From: JARDZI01 sp041639705
GTDB lineage: Bacteria; Bacillota; Clostridia; Clostridiales; Caloramatoraceae
NCBI GenBank assembly: GCA_041639705.1
Contig: JBEQBT010000050.1
Coordinates: forward strand, 1 to 16,147
Direction of reading: 5' to 3'
DNA: 16,147 nucleotides
Below are positions 5,727 through 12,983 of the stretch, in pieces; the stretch's first letter is position 1; each line of letters begins with the position of its first letter. The notes below the pieces were generated by a model, which saw nothing but the letters and a program-made list of their open reading frames with translations, did no database searches and was not told where the DNA came from. Made by a program: the position numbers and the translations under genes.

Positions 5727-6095
5727 ATGTTACAGACACTAAGTAGACTTAAGGTAGCAGACAACTCTGGTGCTAAGGAAATTATGGTTATTCGTGTTTT
5801 AGGCGGATCCATAAGAAAATACGGAAACATCGGAGATATAATAGTTGCTAGCGTTAAGAGTGCAACACCCGGAGGTGTTGTTAAAAAAGGCGATGTTGTT
5901 AAGGCTGTTATTGTTAGATCAGTTAAGGGCATGAGAAGATCTGATGGGACATATATAAGATTTGATGAAAATGCAGCTGTTATTATAAAAGATGATAAGA
6001 CTCCAAAGGGGACAAGAATTTTTGGACCTGTTGCAAGAGAATTAAGAGAAAAGGAATTTACAAAAATTCTTTCACTCGCACCTGAAGTACTATAA
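5727..6095 (+). CDS. rplN: 50S ribosomal protein L14
   Basis: L14 contacts the 30S subunit (bridges B5/B8) and is the docking site of the silencing factor RsfS in many bacteria. The 122-residue protein is the standard length. It has LSRLKVADNSGAKEIMVIRV (5-24), GGSIRKYGNIGDIIVASVK and the beta-barrel motif PGGVVKKGDVVKAVIVR, and ends in the usual APEVL. The ATG follows aaaggagg. In E. coli this is the first gene of the spc operon, but here there is no terminator or clear promoter between rpsQ and rplN, so the blocks appear to be co-transcribed. Confidence 0.98.
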   Translation: MLQTLSRLKVADNSGAKEIMVIRVLGGSIRKYGNIGDIIVASVKSATPGGVVKKGDVVKAVIVRSVKGMRRSDGTYIRFDENAAVIIKDDKTPKGTRIFGPVARELREKEFTKILSLAPEVL

Positions 6096-6113
6096 AGCGG
6101 GGAGGTGGCGCAA

Positions 6114-6437
6114 GTGTCATTAGAGAAAGTACATGTTAAAAGAGGAGATACAGTTGTAATTATCTCTGGTAAAGATGAAGGAAAAAAAGGCGAAGTATTA
6201 AAAGTTTTTCCGAAAACTAATAGAGTAGTCGTTAAGGGCGTAAGCATGGTAACTAAGCATGTTAAACCTAATATGGCTAATAGACAGGGCGGTATGGTTC
6301 ATCAAGAAGCACCTGTTAATGCATCTAATGTTATGTTGTACTGTACAAGGTGCAATAAACCAACAAGAATCGCACACAAGGTTCTTGAAGATGGATCAAA
6401 AGTAAGAGTATGTAAGCACTGTAACGAGACGTTCTAA
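6114..6437 (+). CDS. rplX: 50S ribosomal protein L24, four-cysteine form
   Basis: L24 starts 50S assembly by binding the 5' end of 23S rRNA. The 107-residue protein has an N-terminal KOW motif (RGDTVVIISGKDEGKKGEV, residues 10-28). Its C-terminal half contains C77-x2-C80 and C100-x2-C103, the pattern of L24 variants with a zinc ribbon. Zinc binding is inferred. GTG at 6114 is chosen because it lies 8 nt after ggggagg (6099-6105). A GTG at 6105, which would add three residues, overlaps the Shine-Dalgarno sequence itself. rplN ends 18 nt upstream and rplE begins 23 nt downstream. Confidence 0.95.
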   Translation: MSLEKVHVKRGDTVVIISGKDEGKKGEVLKVFPKTNRVVVKGVSMVTKHVKPNMANRQGGMVHQEAPVNASNVMLYCTRCNKPTRIAHKVLEDGSKVRVCKHCNETF

Positions 6438-6460
6438 TACCGTGAAAGGAGGTTCGCAAA

Positions 6461-7003
6461 ATGATACCAAGACTTAAAGAAAAGTTTGAAAATGAAGTGG
6501 TACCAGCATTACGTGAGAAATTCGGATATAAGAGTATAATGCAAGTACCTAAAATCGAGAAAATAGTTGTTAATATGGGTGTTGGTGATGCAAAGGATAA
6601 CTCAAAGTTACTCGATGCAGCAGTAAAAGACTTAACAACAATTGTTGGTCAAAAGGCAATTGTTACTAAATCAAAGAAGTCTATATCCAACTTTAAAATA
6701 AGACAGGGAATGCCAATAGGATGTAAAGTTACATTAAGAGGAGCTAAGATGTATGAATTTGCAGATAAGCTAATCAATGTAGCCCTACCAAGAGTTAGGG
6801 ACTTTAAAGGAATTCCATCAAAAGCTTTTGACGGAAGAGGTAACTATTCACTTGGAATAAAGGAACAACTTATATTCCCAGAAATGGAATACGATAAGAT
6901 AGAAAAACTAAGAGGAATGGACATTATATTTGTTACTACAGCACAGACAGACGAAGAAGCAAGAGAACTTCTTAAGCTTCTTGGAATGCCATTCGCTCAA
7001 TAA
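6461..7003 (+). CDS. rplE: 50S ribosomal protein L5
   Basis: L5 binds 5S rRNA together with L18 and places it in the central protuberance, where it also touches P-site tRNA and S13. The 180-residue protein has VNMGVGDAKDNSKLLDAA (~37-54), the segment ITKSKKSISNFKIRQGMPIG-like in this copy (ending in GMPIGCKVTLRG), and RVRDFKGIPSKAFDGRGNYS, all typical of L5. It ends DEEARELLKLLGMPF as in other Firmicutes. The ATG at 6461 follows gaaaggagg. Length is normal and no anomaly is visible. Confidence 0.97.
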   Translation: MIPRLKEKFENEVVPALREKFGYKSIMQVPKIEKIVVNMGVGDAKDNSKLLDAAVKDLTTIVGQKAIVTKSKKSISNFKIRQGMPIGCKVTLRGAKMYEFADKLINVALPRVRDFKGIPSKAFDGRGNYSLGIKEQLIFPEMEYDKIEKLRGMDIIFVTTAQTDEEARELLKLLGMPFAQ

Positions 7004-7020
7004 TAGAGGGAGGTAAGATT

Positions 7021-7206
7021 GTGGCACGTAAGGCATTAATTGAAAAGTGGAATCAAGAACCTAAATACTCAACAAGAGCTTATACAAGATGTAGAATATG
7101 TGGAAGACCACATAGTGTTTTGAAAAAATATGGGATATGTAGAATTTGCTTTAGAGAACTTGCACATAAAGGAGAAATTCCAGGCTGCAAGAAGGCAAGT
7201 TGGTAA
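7021..7206 (+). CDS. rpsN: 30S ribosomal protein S14, zinc-binding (type Z)
   Basis: S14 is a late-assembling protein in the 30S head near the A and P sites. At 61 residues this is the short zinc form, sometimes called rpsZ. Cys24-x2-Cys27 and Cys40-x2-Cys43 flank RPHSVLKKYGI and form the zinc site. The long zinc-free form is about 89-100 residues and lacks these cysteines. The start is GTG at 7021, 7 nt after gggagg. Some Firmicutes carry a second, zinc-independent S14 under Zur control elsewhere. Whether this genome does cannot be seen here. Confidence 0.97.
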   Translation: MARKALIEKWNQEPKYSTRAYTRCRICGRPHSVLKKYGICRICFRELAHKGEIPGCKKASW

Positions 7207-7233
7207 TATAGTATAAGAAGGGAGGCAGTGTTT

Positions 7234-7632
7234 ATGAATATGACTGACCCAATTGCTGATATGCTAACCCGTATCAGGAATGCAAATATAGTAAGGCATG
7301 AAAGCGTAGAGCTACCAGCCTCAAAAATTAAAAAAACAATTGGTGAGCTATTAGTTCAAGAAGGTTACCTAAGCAGCATTGAAGAATACATGGATGGTAC
7401 AGTACAAATGCTCAAATTAGGATTAAAGTACGGACCTAACAAAGAAAGAATTATATCAGGACTTAAGAGGATATCAAAGCCAGGACTTCGTGTTTATGCT
7501 CACAAGGATAATATACCTACAGTCCTTGGAGGACTTGGTATAGCAATGATATCAACATCAAAGGGCATAATGACAGACAGAACCGCTAAATCAGAAGGAA
7601 TCGGCGGAGAAGTTATTTGTTACGTATGGTAA
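7234..7632 (+). CDS. rpsH: 30S ribosomal protein S8
   Basis: S8 is a primary binder of 16S rRNA helix 21 in the central domain, and in E. coli it represses the spc operon by binding the rplE region of the mRNA. The 132-residue protein starts MNMTDPIADMLTRIRNAN and ends with the signature STSKGIMTDRTAKSEGIGGE. Of three in-frame starts, ATG 7234 is 8 nt after gggagg (7220-7225). GTG 7228 is too close at 2 nt, and ATG 7240 is 14 nt away. The chosen N-terminus matches the Bacillus MxMTDPIAD form. Confidence 0.96.
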   Translation: MNMTDPIADMLTRIRNANIVRHESVELPASKIKKTIGELLVQEGYLSSIEEYMDGTVQMLKLGLKYGPNKERIISGLKRISKPGLRVYAHKDNIPTVLGGLGIAMISTSKGIMTDRTAKSEGIGGEVICYVW

Positions 7633-7655
7633 ATTATTAGATAGGAGGTGCAATC

Positions 7656-8198
7656 ATGTCAAGAATAGGGAGACTTCCAATTGCTCTTCCTCAGGGTGTA
7701 ACAATTACTATTGGAGATGATCATATAGTAACTGTTAAGGGACCTAAGGGAACGTTAGTAAAAAAAATGAGCAATCTTATTGATATAAAAATTGAAGATG
7801 GTCATGCAGTAGTTTCAAGACCAAATGATGAAAAACAAGTTAAGGCTTTACATGGACTAACAAGAGCTCTTCTAAAGAATATGGTTGTTGGTGTATCAGA
7901 AGGATATCAGAAAACCCTTACACTTGTCGGTGTTGGATATAAAGCATCAAAGCAAGGAAAGAAGCTAGTGCTTAATGTTGGATATTCACATCCTGTAGAA
8001 ATAGATCCACTTGATGGAATTGATTTTGATATTCCAGCAGCAACTCAGGTAATAGTTAAAGGAATTGATAAGCAGCAGGTTGGTCAAATGGCAGCTGTTG
8101 TAAGAGATGTAAGAAGACCTGAGCCATATCTAGGAAAAGGAATTAAATATTCAGATGAAGTTATAAGACGAAAAGAAGGTAAAACTGGTAAGAAGTAA
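7656..8198 (+). CDS. rplF: 50S ribosomal protein L6
   Basis: L6 lies at the base of the L7/L12 stalk near the sarcin-ricin loop, where elongation factors bind. The 180-residue product has two repeated alpha-beta domains. The first starts SRIGRLPIALPQGV and includes VKGPKGTL (~28-35). The second contains VGVGYKASKQGKKLVLNVGY (~91-110) and the C-terminal signature RRPEPYLGKGIKY (~155-167). The ATG at 7656 follows ataggaggtg. No irregularity is seen. rplR follows after 19 nt. Confidence 0.98.
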   Translation: MSRIGRLPIALPQGVTITIGDDHIVTVKGPKGTLVKKMSNLIDIKIEDGHAVVSRPNDEKQVKALHGLTRALLKNMVVGVSEGYQKTLTLVGVGYKASKQGKKLVLNVGYSHPVEIDPLDGIDFDIPAATQVIVKGIDKQQVGQMAAVVRDVRRPEPYLGKGIKYSDEVIRRKEGKTGKK

Positions 8199-8217
8199 TA
8201 GAAGGGAGTGAGCTTAA

Positions 8218-8586
8218 ATGCTTAACAAGCCATCCAGAAGCGAACAAAGAGTTAAAAAGCACTTGAGAGTTCGCAAGAAGGTTTATGGTACTGCAGAACG
8301 TCCAAGATTATGCGTATTTAGAAGTGAAAAGCATATATATGCTCAAGTTATAAATGACGATTTAGGAACAACACTGGCAGCTGCATCAAGTATTGACAAG
8401 GAACTAAAGGAAACATTAGCAGCAGGTAGTAATAAAGAAGCAGCTAAGGCAGTTGGAAGCTTAATTGCGAAAAAGGCAATTGAAAAAGGTGTAAAAGAAG
8501 TAGTATTTGATAGAGGCGGATATATATATCACGGAAGGGTTAAGGAACTTGCAGAAGCTGCAAGGGAATCAGGCCTTGACTTCTAA
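8218..8586 (+). CDS. rplR: 50S ribosomal protein L18
   Basis: L18 binds 5S rRNA with L5 and helps join it to the large subunit. The 122-residue protein has a basic N-terminus (RSEQRVKKHLRVRKKVYGTA) and the core AERPRLCVFRSEKHIYAQVI (~26-45). It ends with the family motif FDRGGYIYHGRVKELAEAAR (~97-116). Length is within two residues of the usual 120. The ATG follows gaagggagtg, a slightly weaker Shine-Dalgarno match than most neighbours, with an 8-nt spacer. Confidence 0.97.
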   Translation: MLNKPSRSEQRVKKHLRVRKKVYGTAERPRLCVFRSEKHIYAQVINDDLGTTLAAASSIDKELKETLAAGSNKEAAKAVGSLIAKKAIEKGVKEVVFDRGGYIYHGRVKELAEAARESGLDF

Positions 8587-8605
8587 TAAAGAAGGAGGGA
8601 AATAG

Positions 8606-9103
8606 ATGAGAGTTGAAACTGGCAAGTTAAACCTTAAAGAAAAGGTTGTATTTATAAATAGAGTTGCCAAGGTTGTTAAAGGTGGTAGAAACTTCAGATT
8701 CAGTGCTCTTGTAGTTGTTGGAGATGAAGCGGGCTACGTTGGAGTAGGAATTGGTAAAGCTACTGAAGTTCCTGAAGCTATAAGAAAAGGAATGGAAGAT
8801 GCTAAGAAAAACATAATAAAGGTTTCTACACTTGGCACTACAATCCCACATGAAATAACTGGAGTTTTCGGAGCAGGAAAAGTTCTGATAATGCCAGCTA
8901 AGGAAGGTACAGGAGTTATAGCAGGTGGCCCTGTACGTGCCGTATTAGAATTAGCAGGAATAAAGGATGTTAGGGCTAAGTCACTTGGCTCAAACAACGC
9001 AAGAAACATGGTTAACGCAACAATTGACGGACTTTCCAGATTAAGAACAGCTGAGCAAATTGCTAAGCTTAGAGGAAAAACCGTTGAAGAGATTTTAGGA
9101 TAG
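8606..9103 (+). CDS. rpsE: 30S ribosomal protein S5
   Basis: S5 sits at the mRNA entry channel with S3 and S4 and influences decoding accuracy. Changes in its N-terminal loop give spectinomycin resistance in model species. The 165-residue protein has the N-terminal dsRNA-binding-like domain with RVAKVVKGGRNFRFSALVVV (residues ~19-38). The C-terminal domain follows, with VGVGIGKATEVPEAIRKG and the ARAKSLGSNN-like segment VRAKSLGSNNARNMV. The ATG at 8606 follows aaggaggg. The stop at 9101-9103 runs straight into the rpmD ribosome binding site (ggggggag). Confidence 0.97.
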   Translation: MRVETGKLNLKEKVVFINRVAKVVKGGRNFRFSALVVVGDEAGYVGVGIGKATEVPEAIRKGMEDAKKNIIKVSTLGTTIPHEITGVFGAGKVLIMPAKEGTGVIAGGPVRAVLELAGIKDVRAKSLGSNNARNMVNATIDGLSRLRTAEQIAKLRGKTVEEILG

Positions 9104-9115
9104 GGGGGGAGTACA

Positions 9116-9295
9116 GTGGCTAAACTAAGAATAACATTACTTAGAAGCACTATTGGAAGGTTACCTGCCCAAAGAGCGACAGTTGAAGCCCTAGGCTTAA
9201 AGAAGATAGGTCATGCTGTTGAACATGAGGACACTCCTCAAATAAGAGGAATGGTTGAAGTAGTTAAACATATGGTTAAAGTTGAAGAGATATAG
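9116..9295 (+). CDS. rpmD: 50S ribosomal protein L30
   Basis: L30 is a small protein of the 50S subunit found in many, but not all, bacteria. The frame from GTG 9116 to TAG 9293-9295 encodes 59 residues, the usual size. It reads MAKLRITLLRSTIGRLPAQR, then ATVEALGLKKIGHAVEHEDT, then a short helix ending VKVEEI. The pattern (I/L)TL-RS-IGR--AQR-T--ALGL-K---- is diagnostic of L30. The start lies 7 nt after ggggggag (9103-9110). Position between rpsE and rplO is the standard spc order. Small size makes it easy to miss. Confidence 0.96.
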   Translation: MAKLRITLLRSTIGRLPAQRATVEALGLKKIGHAVEHEDTPQIRGMVEVVKHMVKVEEI

Positions 9296-9310
9296 TAGGG
9301 AGGTGCAAAA

Positions 9311-9751
9311 ATGAGACTTCACGAATTAAGACCAGCTCCCGGAACTAATAAGGAGCCAAAAAGAATTGGTAGAGGTACAGCCTCTGGACAGGGTAAGTCA
9401 GCTGGTAAAGGACAAAAAGGACAAAATTCCCGTTCAGGTGGTGGAGTAAGACCAGGATTTGAAGGAGGTCAAATGCCTCTTACTAGAAGAATAGTTAAAC
9501 GTGGTTTCACCAATATATTTGCTACAGTATATGCAGAAGTAAATGTTGAACTTTTAAACAGATTTGAAAATGGGACAGAAATAACTCCAGAACTTCTTAA
9601 GCAAACAGGCATCGTAAAGAAAATGCTTGACGGAGTTAAAATTCTTGGAAGTGGAAATATTGAAAAGAATTTAACAGTAAAAGCTCATAAGTTTACTAAA
9701 TCAGCAAAGGCAAAAATAGAAGCTGCCGGAGGCAAAGTAGAGGTGATTTAA
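9311..9751 (+). CDS. rplO: 50S ribosomal protein L15
   Basis: L15 is a late-assembling 50S protein with a long extended N-terminal tail that threads into 23S rRNA. The 146-residue protein starts MRLHELRPAPGTNKEPKRIG and has a Gly/Lys/Arg-rich tail including GQKGQNSRSGGGVRPGFEGG (residues ~36-55). A globular C-terminal domain ends in AKAKIEAAGGKVEVI. The ATG at 9311 follows tagggaggtg. The stop is one base upstream of the secY GTG, and the secY ribosome binding site lies within rplO, so the two are probably translationally coupled. Confidence 0.97.
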   Translation: MRLHELRPAPGTNKEPKRIGRGTASGQGKSAGKGQKGQNSRSGGGVRPGFEGGQMPLTRRIVKRGFTNIFATVYAEVNVELLNRFENGTEITPELLKQTGIVKKMLDGVKILGSGNIEKNLTVKAHKFTKSAKAKIEAAGGKVEVI

Positions 9752-9752
9752 T

Positions 9753-11027
9753 GTGTTAAAAACCTTACAAAATGCTTGGAAAGTACAGGACCTTAGAAAG
9801 AAGATTCTGTTTACACTAGCTTTATTAGCTGTTTATAGATTTGGAATTTTCATACCTGTACCTGGTATAAACACTGCAGCACTTGCGAAGTCATTAGAAG
9901 GTGGAATGTTTTTCGGTTTTCTAGACCTATTATCAGGTGGAGGTTTTAGCAGGTTTAGTATATTTGCTATGGGAGTTACTCCATACATTAACTCATCAAT
10001 CATAATGAGCTTGCTTACAATAGCAATTCCTAAGCTTGAAACATTATCAAAGGAAGGCGAAGAAGGAAGAAAGAAGATTGCTGAGTATACTAGATATGGT
10101 ACAATAATCTTTTCTTTAATAGAAGCATTCAGTATAGGCATGTATCTAAGAAACAATGGTGTACTTATTGATAGTTCTTGGTGGAGCCTTGTAGTTATCA
10201 TAATTACAGTAACAGCAGGTACGACATTTGTAATGTGGCTTGGAGAAAAGATAACTGAACATGGATTAGGCAATGGAACATCACTTATAATATTTGCTGG
10301 AATACTTGCTAGATTTCCATCCCTTGGATATTCACTATTTGTATCAATTAAGGGTGGAGCAGCAAACATAATCAGTTTATTGTTATTAGCAGTAGGTTTC
10401 CTTGTTTTAATTCTAGGAATAGTAGTTATGGATTTAGGAGAAAGAAGAATACCTGTACAATATGCACAAAAGAGAGTTGGAATGAAATCCTTTGGGGGTC
10501 AGACCTCACATATTCCAATAAACGTAAATCCTGCTGGCGTTATTGCAATCATTTTTGCAATGTCAGTAATGCAATTTCCACTTGTTATAACGCAATTGTT
10601 TGCAGATCCTGCAAATAAAGTGCGCCAAATTTTTGAGAGTGGATTACTTAGCACAAAGAGTTGGTTATATGTTGTTCTGTATATTTTCTTTGTAATATTC
10701 TTCACATGGTTTTATACTTCAGTAACCTTTAAACCGGATGAAGTTGCAAGCAATCTGCAAAAAAGCGGTGGTTTTGTACCTGGTTTAAGACCTGGAAGGC
10801 CAACTGAAGAATACATTACAAGAACAATGAACAGAATGACAATGATTGGAGGATTATTTTCCTCTATAATAGCAGTAGCACCTATTATAGTTGCCAAGTT
10901 TACCCCATTTTCAAACCTTGGATTCAGTGGTACAGCGATACTAATTATGGTTGGTGTTGCACTTGAAATTAATAAACAAATGCAAGCTCAACTAGCAATG
11001 AGACATTACGAAGGTTTCTTGAAATAA
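9753..11027 (+). CDS. secY: Preprotein translocase subunit SecY
   Basis: SecY forms the protein-conducting channel of the cytoplasmic membrane with SecE and SecG and is driven by SecA or by translating ribosomes. The 424-residue protein shows ten hydrophobic segments expected of SecY, the first at about 16-36. It has the plug region GFLDLLSGGGFSRFSIFAMG (55-74), GEKITEHGLGNGTSLIIF (164-181), the cytoplasmic loop RRIPVQYAQKRVG (231-243) used for SecA/ribosome contact, and LRPGRPTEEYI (345-355). Start is GTG 9753 after agaggtg. The overlapping ATG at 9751 is followed by TGT and TAA, so it cannot be used. Confidence 0.97.
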   Translation: MLKTLQNAWKVQDLRKKILFTLALLAVYRFGIFIPVPGINTAALAKSLEGGMFFGFLDLLSGGGFSRFSIFAMGVTPYINSSIIMSLLTIAIPKLETLSKEGEEGRKKIAEYTRYGTIIFSLIEAFSIGMYLRNNGVLIDSSWWSLVVIIITVTAGTTFVMWLGEKITEHGLGNGTSLIIFAGILARFPSLGYSLFVSIKGGAANIISLLLLAVGFLVLILGIVVMDLGERRIPVQYAQKRVGMKSFGGQTSHIPINVNPAGVIAIIFAMSVMQFPLVITQLFADPANKVRQIFESGLLSTKSWLYVVLYIFFVIFFTWFYTSVTFKPDEVASNLQKSGGFVPGLRPGRPTEEYITRTMNRMTMIGGLFSSIIAVAPIIVAKFTPFSNLGFSGTAILIMVGVALEINKQMQAQLAMRHYEGFLK

Positions 11028-11048
11028 GATGTCTTGGAGATGATTAAT

Positions 11049-11720
11049 ATGGTGATAGTGCTCCTTGGCCCTCCAGGTGCTGGAAAGGGTACCCAGGCAA
11101 AAAATATAGTAAGCAAATATGGTATTACTCATATTTCAACTGGGGAAATATTCAGAAGGCATATAGAGGATAAGACACCCTTGGGAATATTATCTGGAGA
11201 GTATATAAATAAAGGTCAATTAGTTCCTGATGGTGTGACAATATCTATTGTTAAGGATAGAATTATGGAATCTGACTGTAATAGAGGATTTTTAATGGAT
11301 GGTTTTCCAAGAACTGTTGCCCAGGCGGATGCATTCTTTGAGATACTTTTATCTGCAGGTAAAGTTCTGGATCACGTTATAAATATAGATGTTACAGAAG
11401 AAAAATTACTAAAGAGACTTACTGGAAGAAGAATATGTACGGTATGTGGGGCGAGCTTTCATGTAGTATTCAATCCACCTAAAGTTGAAGATCAATGTGA
11501 TTTTTGCCAAGGTAAACTTACACAAAGATCAGATGACAGTATGGACGCGGTAACAAATAGGCTAAATATCTACAGAAAACAAACTGAACCATTGATTGAA
11601 TATTACAAGGGTAAAAAACTTTTAAGAGTTATCAATGGTGAACATAACCCTAATAAAGTTTTTGAGGATATTTGCAATGTGTTAGGAGCGGAAATGGATG
11701 ATTTATTTAAAATCAAATAG
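11049..11720 (+). CDS. adk: Adenylate kinase, zinc-binding lid form
   Basis: Adenylate kinase converts ATP + AMP to two ADP in the cytoplasm and sets adenylate energy balance. The 223-residue enzyme has the Walker A loop GPPGAGKGT (7-15), AMP-site STGEIFR (30-36), DGFPRT (84-89) and a LID with Cys130-x2-Cys133 and Cys150-x2-Cys153, the structural zinc site common in Firmicutes. ATG 11049 is chosen because ggag (11036-11039) is 9 nt away and the N-terminus MVIVLLGPPG fits. A TTG at 11034 and ATG at 11040 are poorly placed. It is slightly longer than usual (~215) and its 3' end overlaps map by 23 nt. Confidence 0.96.
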   Translation: MVIVLLGPPGAGKGTQAKNIVSKYGITHISTGEIFRRHIEDKTPLGILSGEYINKGQLVPDGVTISIVKDRIMESDCNRGFLMDGFPRTVAQADAFFEILLSAGKVLDHVINIDVTEEKLLKRLTGRRICTVCGASFHVVFNPPKVEDQCDFCQGKLTQRSDDSMDAVTNRLNIYRKQTEPLIEYYKGKKLLRVINGEHNPNKVFEDICNVLGAEMDDLFKIK

Positions 11721-12444
11721 TGAAATTGAAATAATGCAGAAGGCTGGTAGGATAGTTGCAGAAACCCTGACTAAAATTGAAGAGGTAATAAAACCTGGAA
11801 TTACAACAGAAGAATTGGATAGAATAGCAGAAGAACACATTACAAGATGTGGCGCCCGTCCATCTTTTAAAGGACATTATGGGTTTCCGGCTTCCATTTG
11901 CACTTCAGTCAATGAAGTGGTTGTTCATGGTATACCTGGAAAAAGAGTTTTGCAGGAAGGCGACATAATAGGCGTTGACTGTGGGGCACTATATGGGGGT
12001 TTTAATGGTGATGCTGCAAGGACCTTTCCCGTAGGTAAGGTTAGCAGTGAAGCAGAAGATCTTATATTAGTTACCAAAGAGAGCTTTTTTCAAGGTTTAA
12101 AGTATGCTTTAGTAGGTAATAGATTAGGTGATATAGGAAGTGCAATTCAAACATATGTTGAATCCCATGGATTTTCTGTCGTGAGAAACTATGTTGGTCA
12201 TGGAATAGGGAAAAAAATGTGGGAAGAACCCTCGGTTCCTAATTTTGGAGTCCCAGGAAAAGGCCTTAAGTTAGCTAAAGGTTTGGTTATTGCAGTAGAA
12301 CCAATGGTAAACGTAGGCACATATGATGTACGAGACTTATCAGATGGCTGGACAGTTGTTACTAAAGATGGTAAGCTTTCAGCACATTATGAGAATACTA
12401 TAGCAATACTTGATGGAGGACCCAAAATATTGACATTAATATAA
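11698..12444 (+). CDS. map: Methionine aminopeptidase, type I
   Basis: This metal-dependent peptidase removes the initiator Met from new proteins after deformylation. The 248-residue protein has the pita-bread fold with all five metal ligands: Asp94 (VDCG), Asp105 (NGDAARTF), His168 (VGHGIG), Glu201 (VEPM) and Glu232 (HYENT). A conserved active-site His is at 78 (VVHGIP). There is no N-terminal zinc-finger or SH3 extension. The ATG at 11698 lies inside the adk coding sequence, 9 nt after aggag (11684-11688), so translation is likely coupled to adk. The adk-map pairing is standard in this cluster. Confidence 0.97.
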   Translation: MIYLKSNSEIEIMQKAGRIVAETLTKIEEVIKPGITTEELDRIAEEHITRCGARPSFKGHYGFPASICTSVNEVVVHGIPGKRVLQEGDIIGVDCGALYGGFNGDAARTFPVGKVSSEAEDLILVTKESFFQGLKYALVGNRLGDIGSAIQTYVESHGFSVVRNYVGHGIGKKMWEEPSVPNFGVPGKGLKLAKGLVIAVEPMVNVGTYDVRDLSDGWTVVTKDGKLSAHYENTIAILDGGPKILTLI

Positions 12445-12457
12445 ATGAGGTGAACAT

Positions 12458-12742
12458 ATGGAAGGTATAGCCCTAGGGCAGATTGTACATTCTAAAGCTG
12501 GAAGAGATAAGAACAAATATTTTATAGTTGTTGGAGTTATAGATGATGACTATGTACTAGTTGCAGACGGGCAATTAAGAAAAATAAGTAGCCCTAAGAG
12601 AAAAAAGATAAAGCATCTTGTTTTTCATGATAAATATGATGATAATATAAAAAGGATGCTAAAAGAAAATGAAAGAATCTCAGATGCGGATTTAAGAAAA
12701 AGTCTGCAGCTTATGGGCTTGCTACACAATAAGGAGGTTTGA
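12458..12742 (+). CDS. KOW domain RNA-binding protein, L14e/L6e/L27e-like
   Basis: A 94-residue protein of uncertain role. The first half (residues ~5-55) fits a KOW-type small beta-barrel: LGQIVHSKAGRDKNKYFIVV, then a DDDYVLVADGQLRKISSP segment and a basic stretch KRKKIKHL. This resembles archaeal/eukaryotic L14e-type proteins and the Firmicute gene found between map and infA (ybzG in Bacillus). The second half (~60-94) looks helical and acidic/basic mixed. A ribosome or rRNA contact is suggested by family and location, but not demonstrated by sequence. ATG 12458 follows gaggtg. The infA ribosome binding site lies in its last codons. Confidence 0.85.
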   Translation: MEGIALGQIVHSKAGRDKNKYFIVVGVIDDDYVLVADGQLRKISSPKRKKIKHLVFHDKYDDNIKRMLKENERISDADLRKSLQLMGLLHNKEV

Positions 12743-12749
12743 TTACCTT

Positions 12750-12968
12750 ATGTCAAAGGACGATATTATAGAGATTCAGGGAATTGTACTAGAAGCTTTA
12801 CCAAATGCAATGTTTCAAGTAGAACTAGAGAATGGGCTTAAAATACTCGCTCATATTTCAGGAAAGCTTAGAATGAATTTTATTAGGATACTTCCAGGAG
12901 ATAAAGTTACAGTGGAATTATCACCCTATGATTTAACTCGTGGAAGAATTACTTGGAGAGCAAAGTGA
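12750..12968 (+). CDS. infA: Translation initiation factor IF-1
   Basis: IF-1 binds the 30S A site during initiation and cooperates with IF-2 and IF-3. The 72-residue protein is a single S1-type OB fold: MSKDDIIEIQGIVLEALPNA, then FQVELENGLKILAHISGKLR, and a conserved end VELSPYDLTRGRITWR. Length is exactly typical. The ATG at 12750 is 12 nt after the core of aaggagg (12731-12737), a longer spacer than elsewhere in the cluster. This Shine-Dalgarno site overlaps the end of the KOW gene. No better start exists, since IF-1 N-termini begin with this Met. Confidence 0.97.
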   Translation: MSKDDIIEIQGIVLEALPNAMFQVELENGLKILAHISGKLRMNFIRILPGDKVTVELSPYDLTRGRITWRAK

Positions 12969-12983
12969 TAAGGAGGAATAGCC

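Noticed and set aside
6105..6113. Upstream GTG start for rplX
   Set aside because: It overlaps the Shine-Dalgarno sequence ggggagg. GTG 6114 has the correct 8-nt spacer.
5534..6247. 237-codon open frame on the minus strand
   Set aside because: It is fully antisense to rpsQ-rplN-rplX, which are strongly conserved. The translation is Ser/Thr/Leu-rich with no recognisable domain, typical of the complement of ribosomal protein genes.
9833..10369. 178-codon open frame on the minus strand inside secY
   Set aside because: Antisense to hydrophobic SecY coding sequence; no recognisable family and no ribosome binding site noted.
11034..11048. Upstream TTG or ATG starts for adk
   Set aside because: TTG 11034 overlaps the likely ribosome binding site ggag and ATG 11040 follows it too closely. 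ATG 11049 gives the usual adenylate kinase N-terminus.
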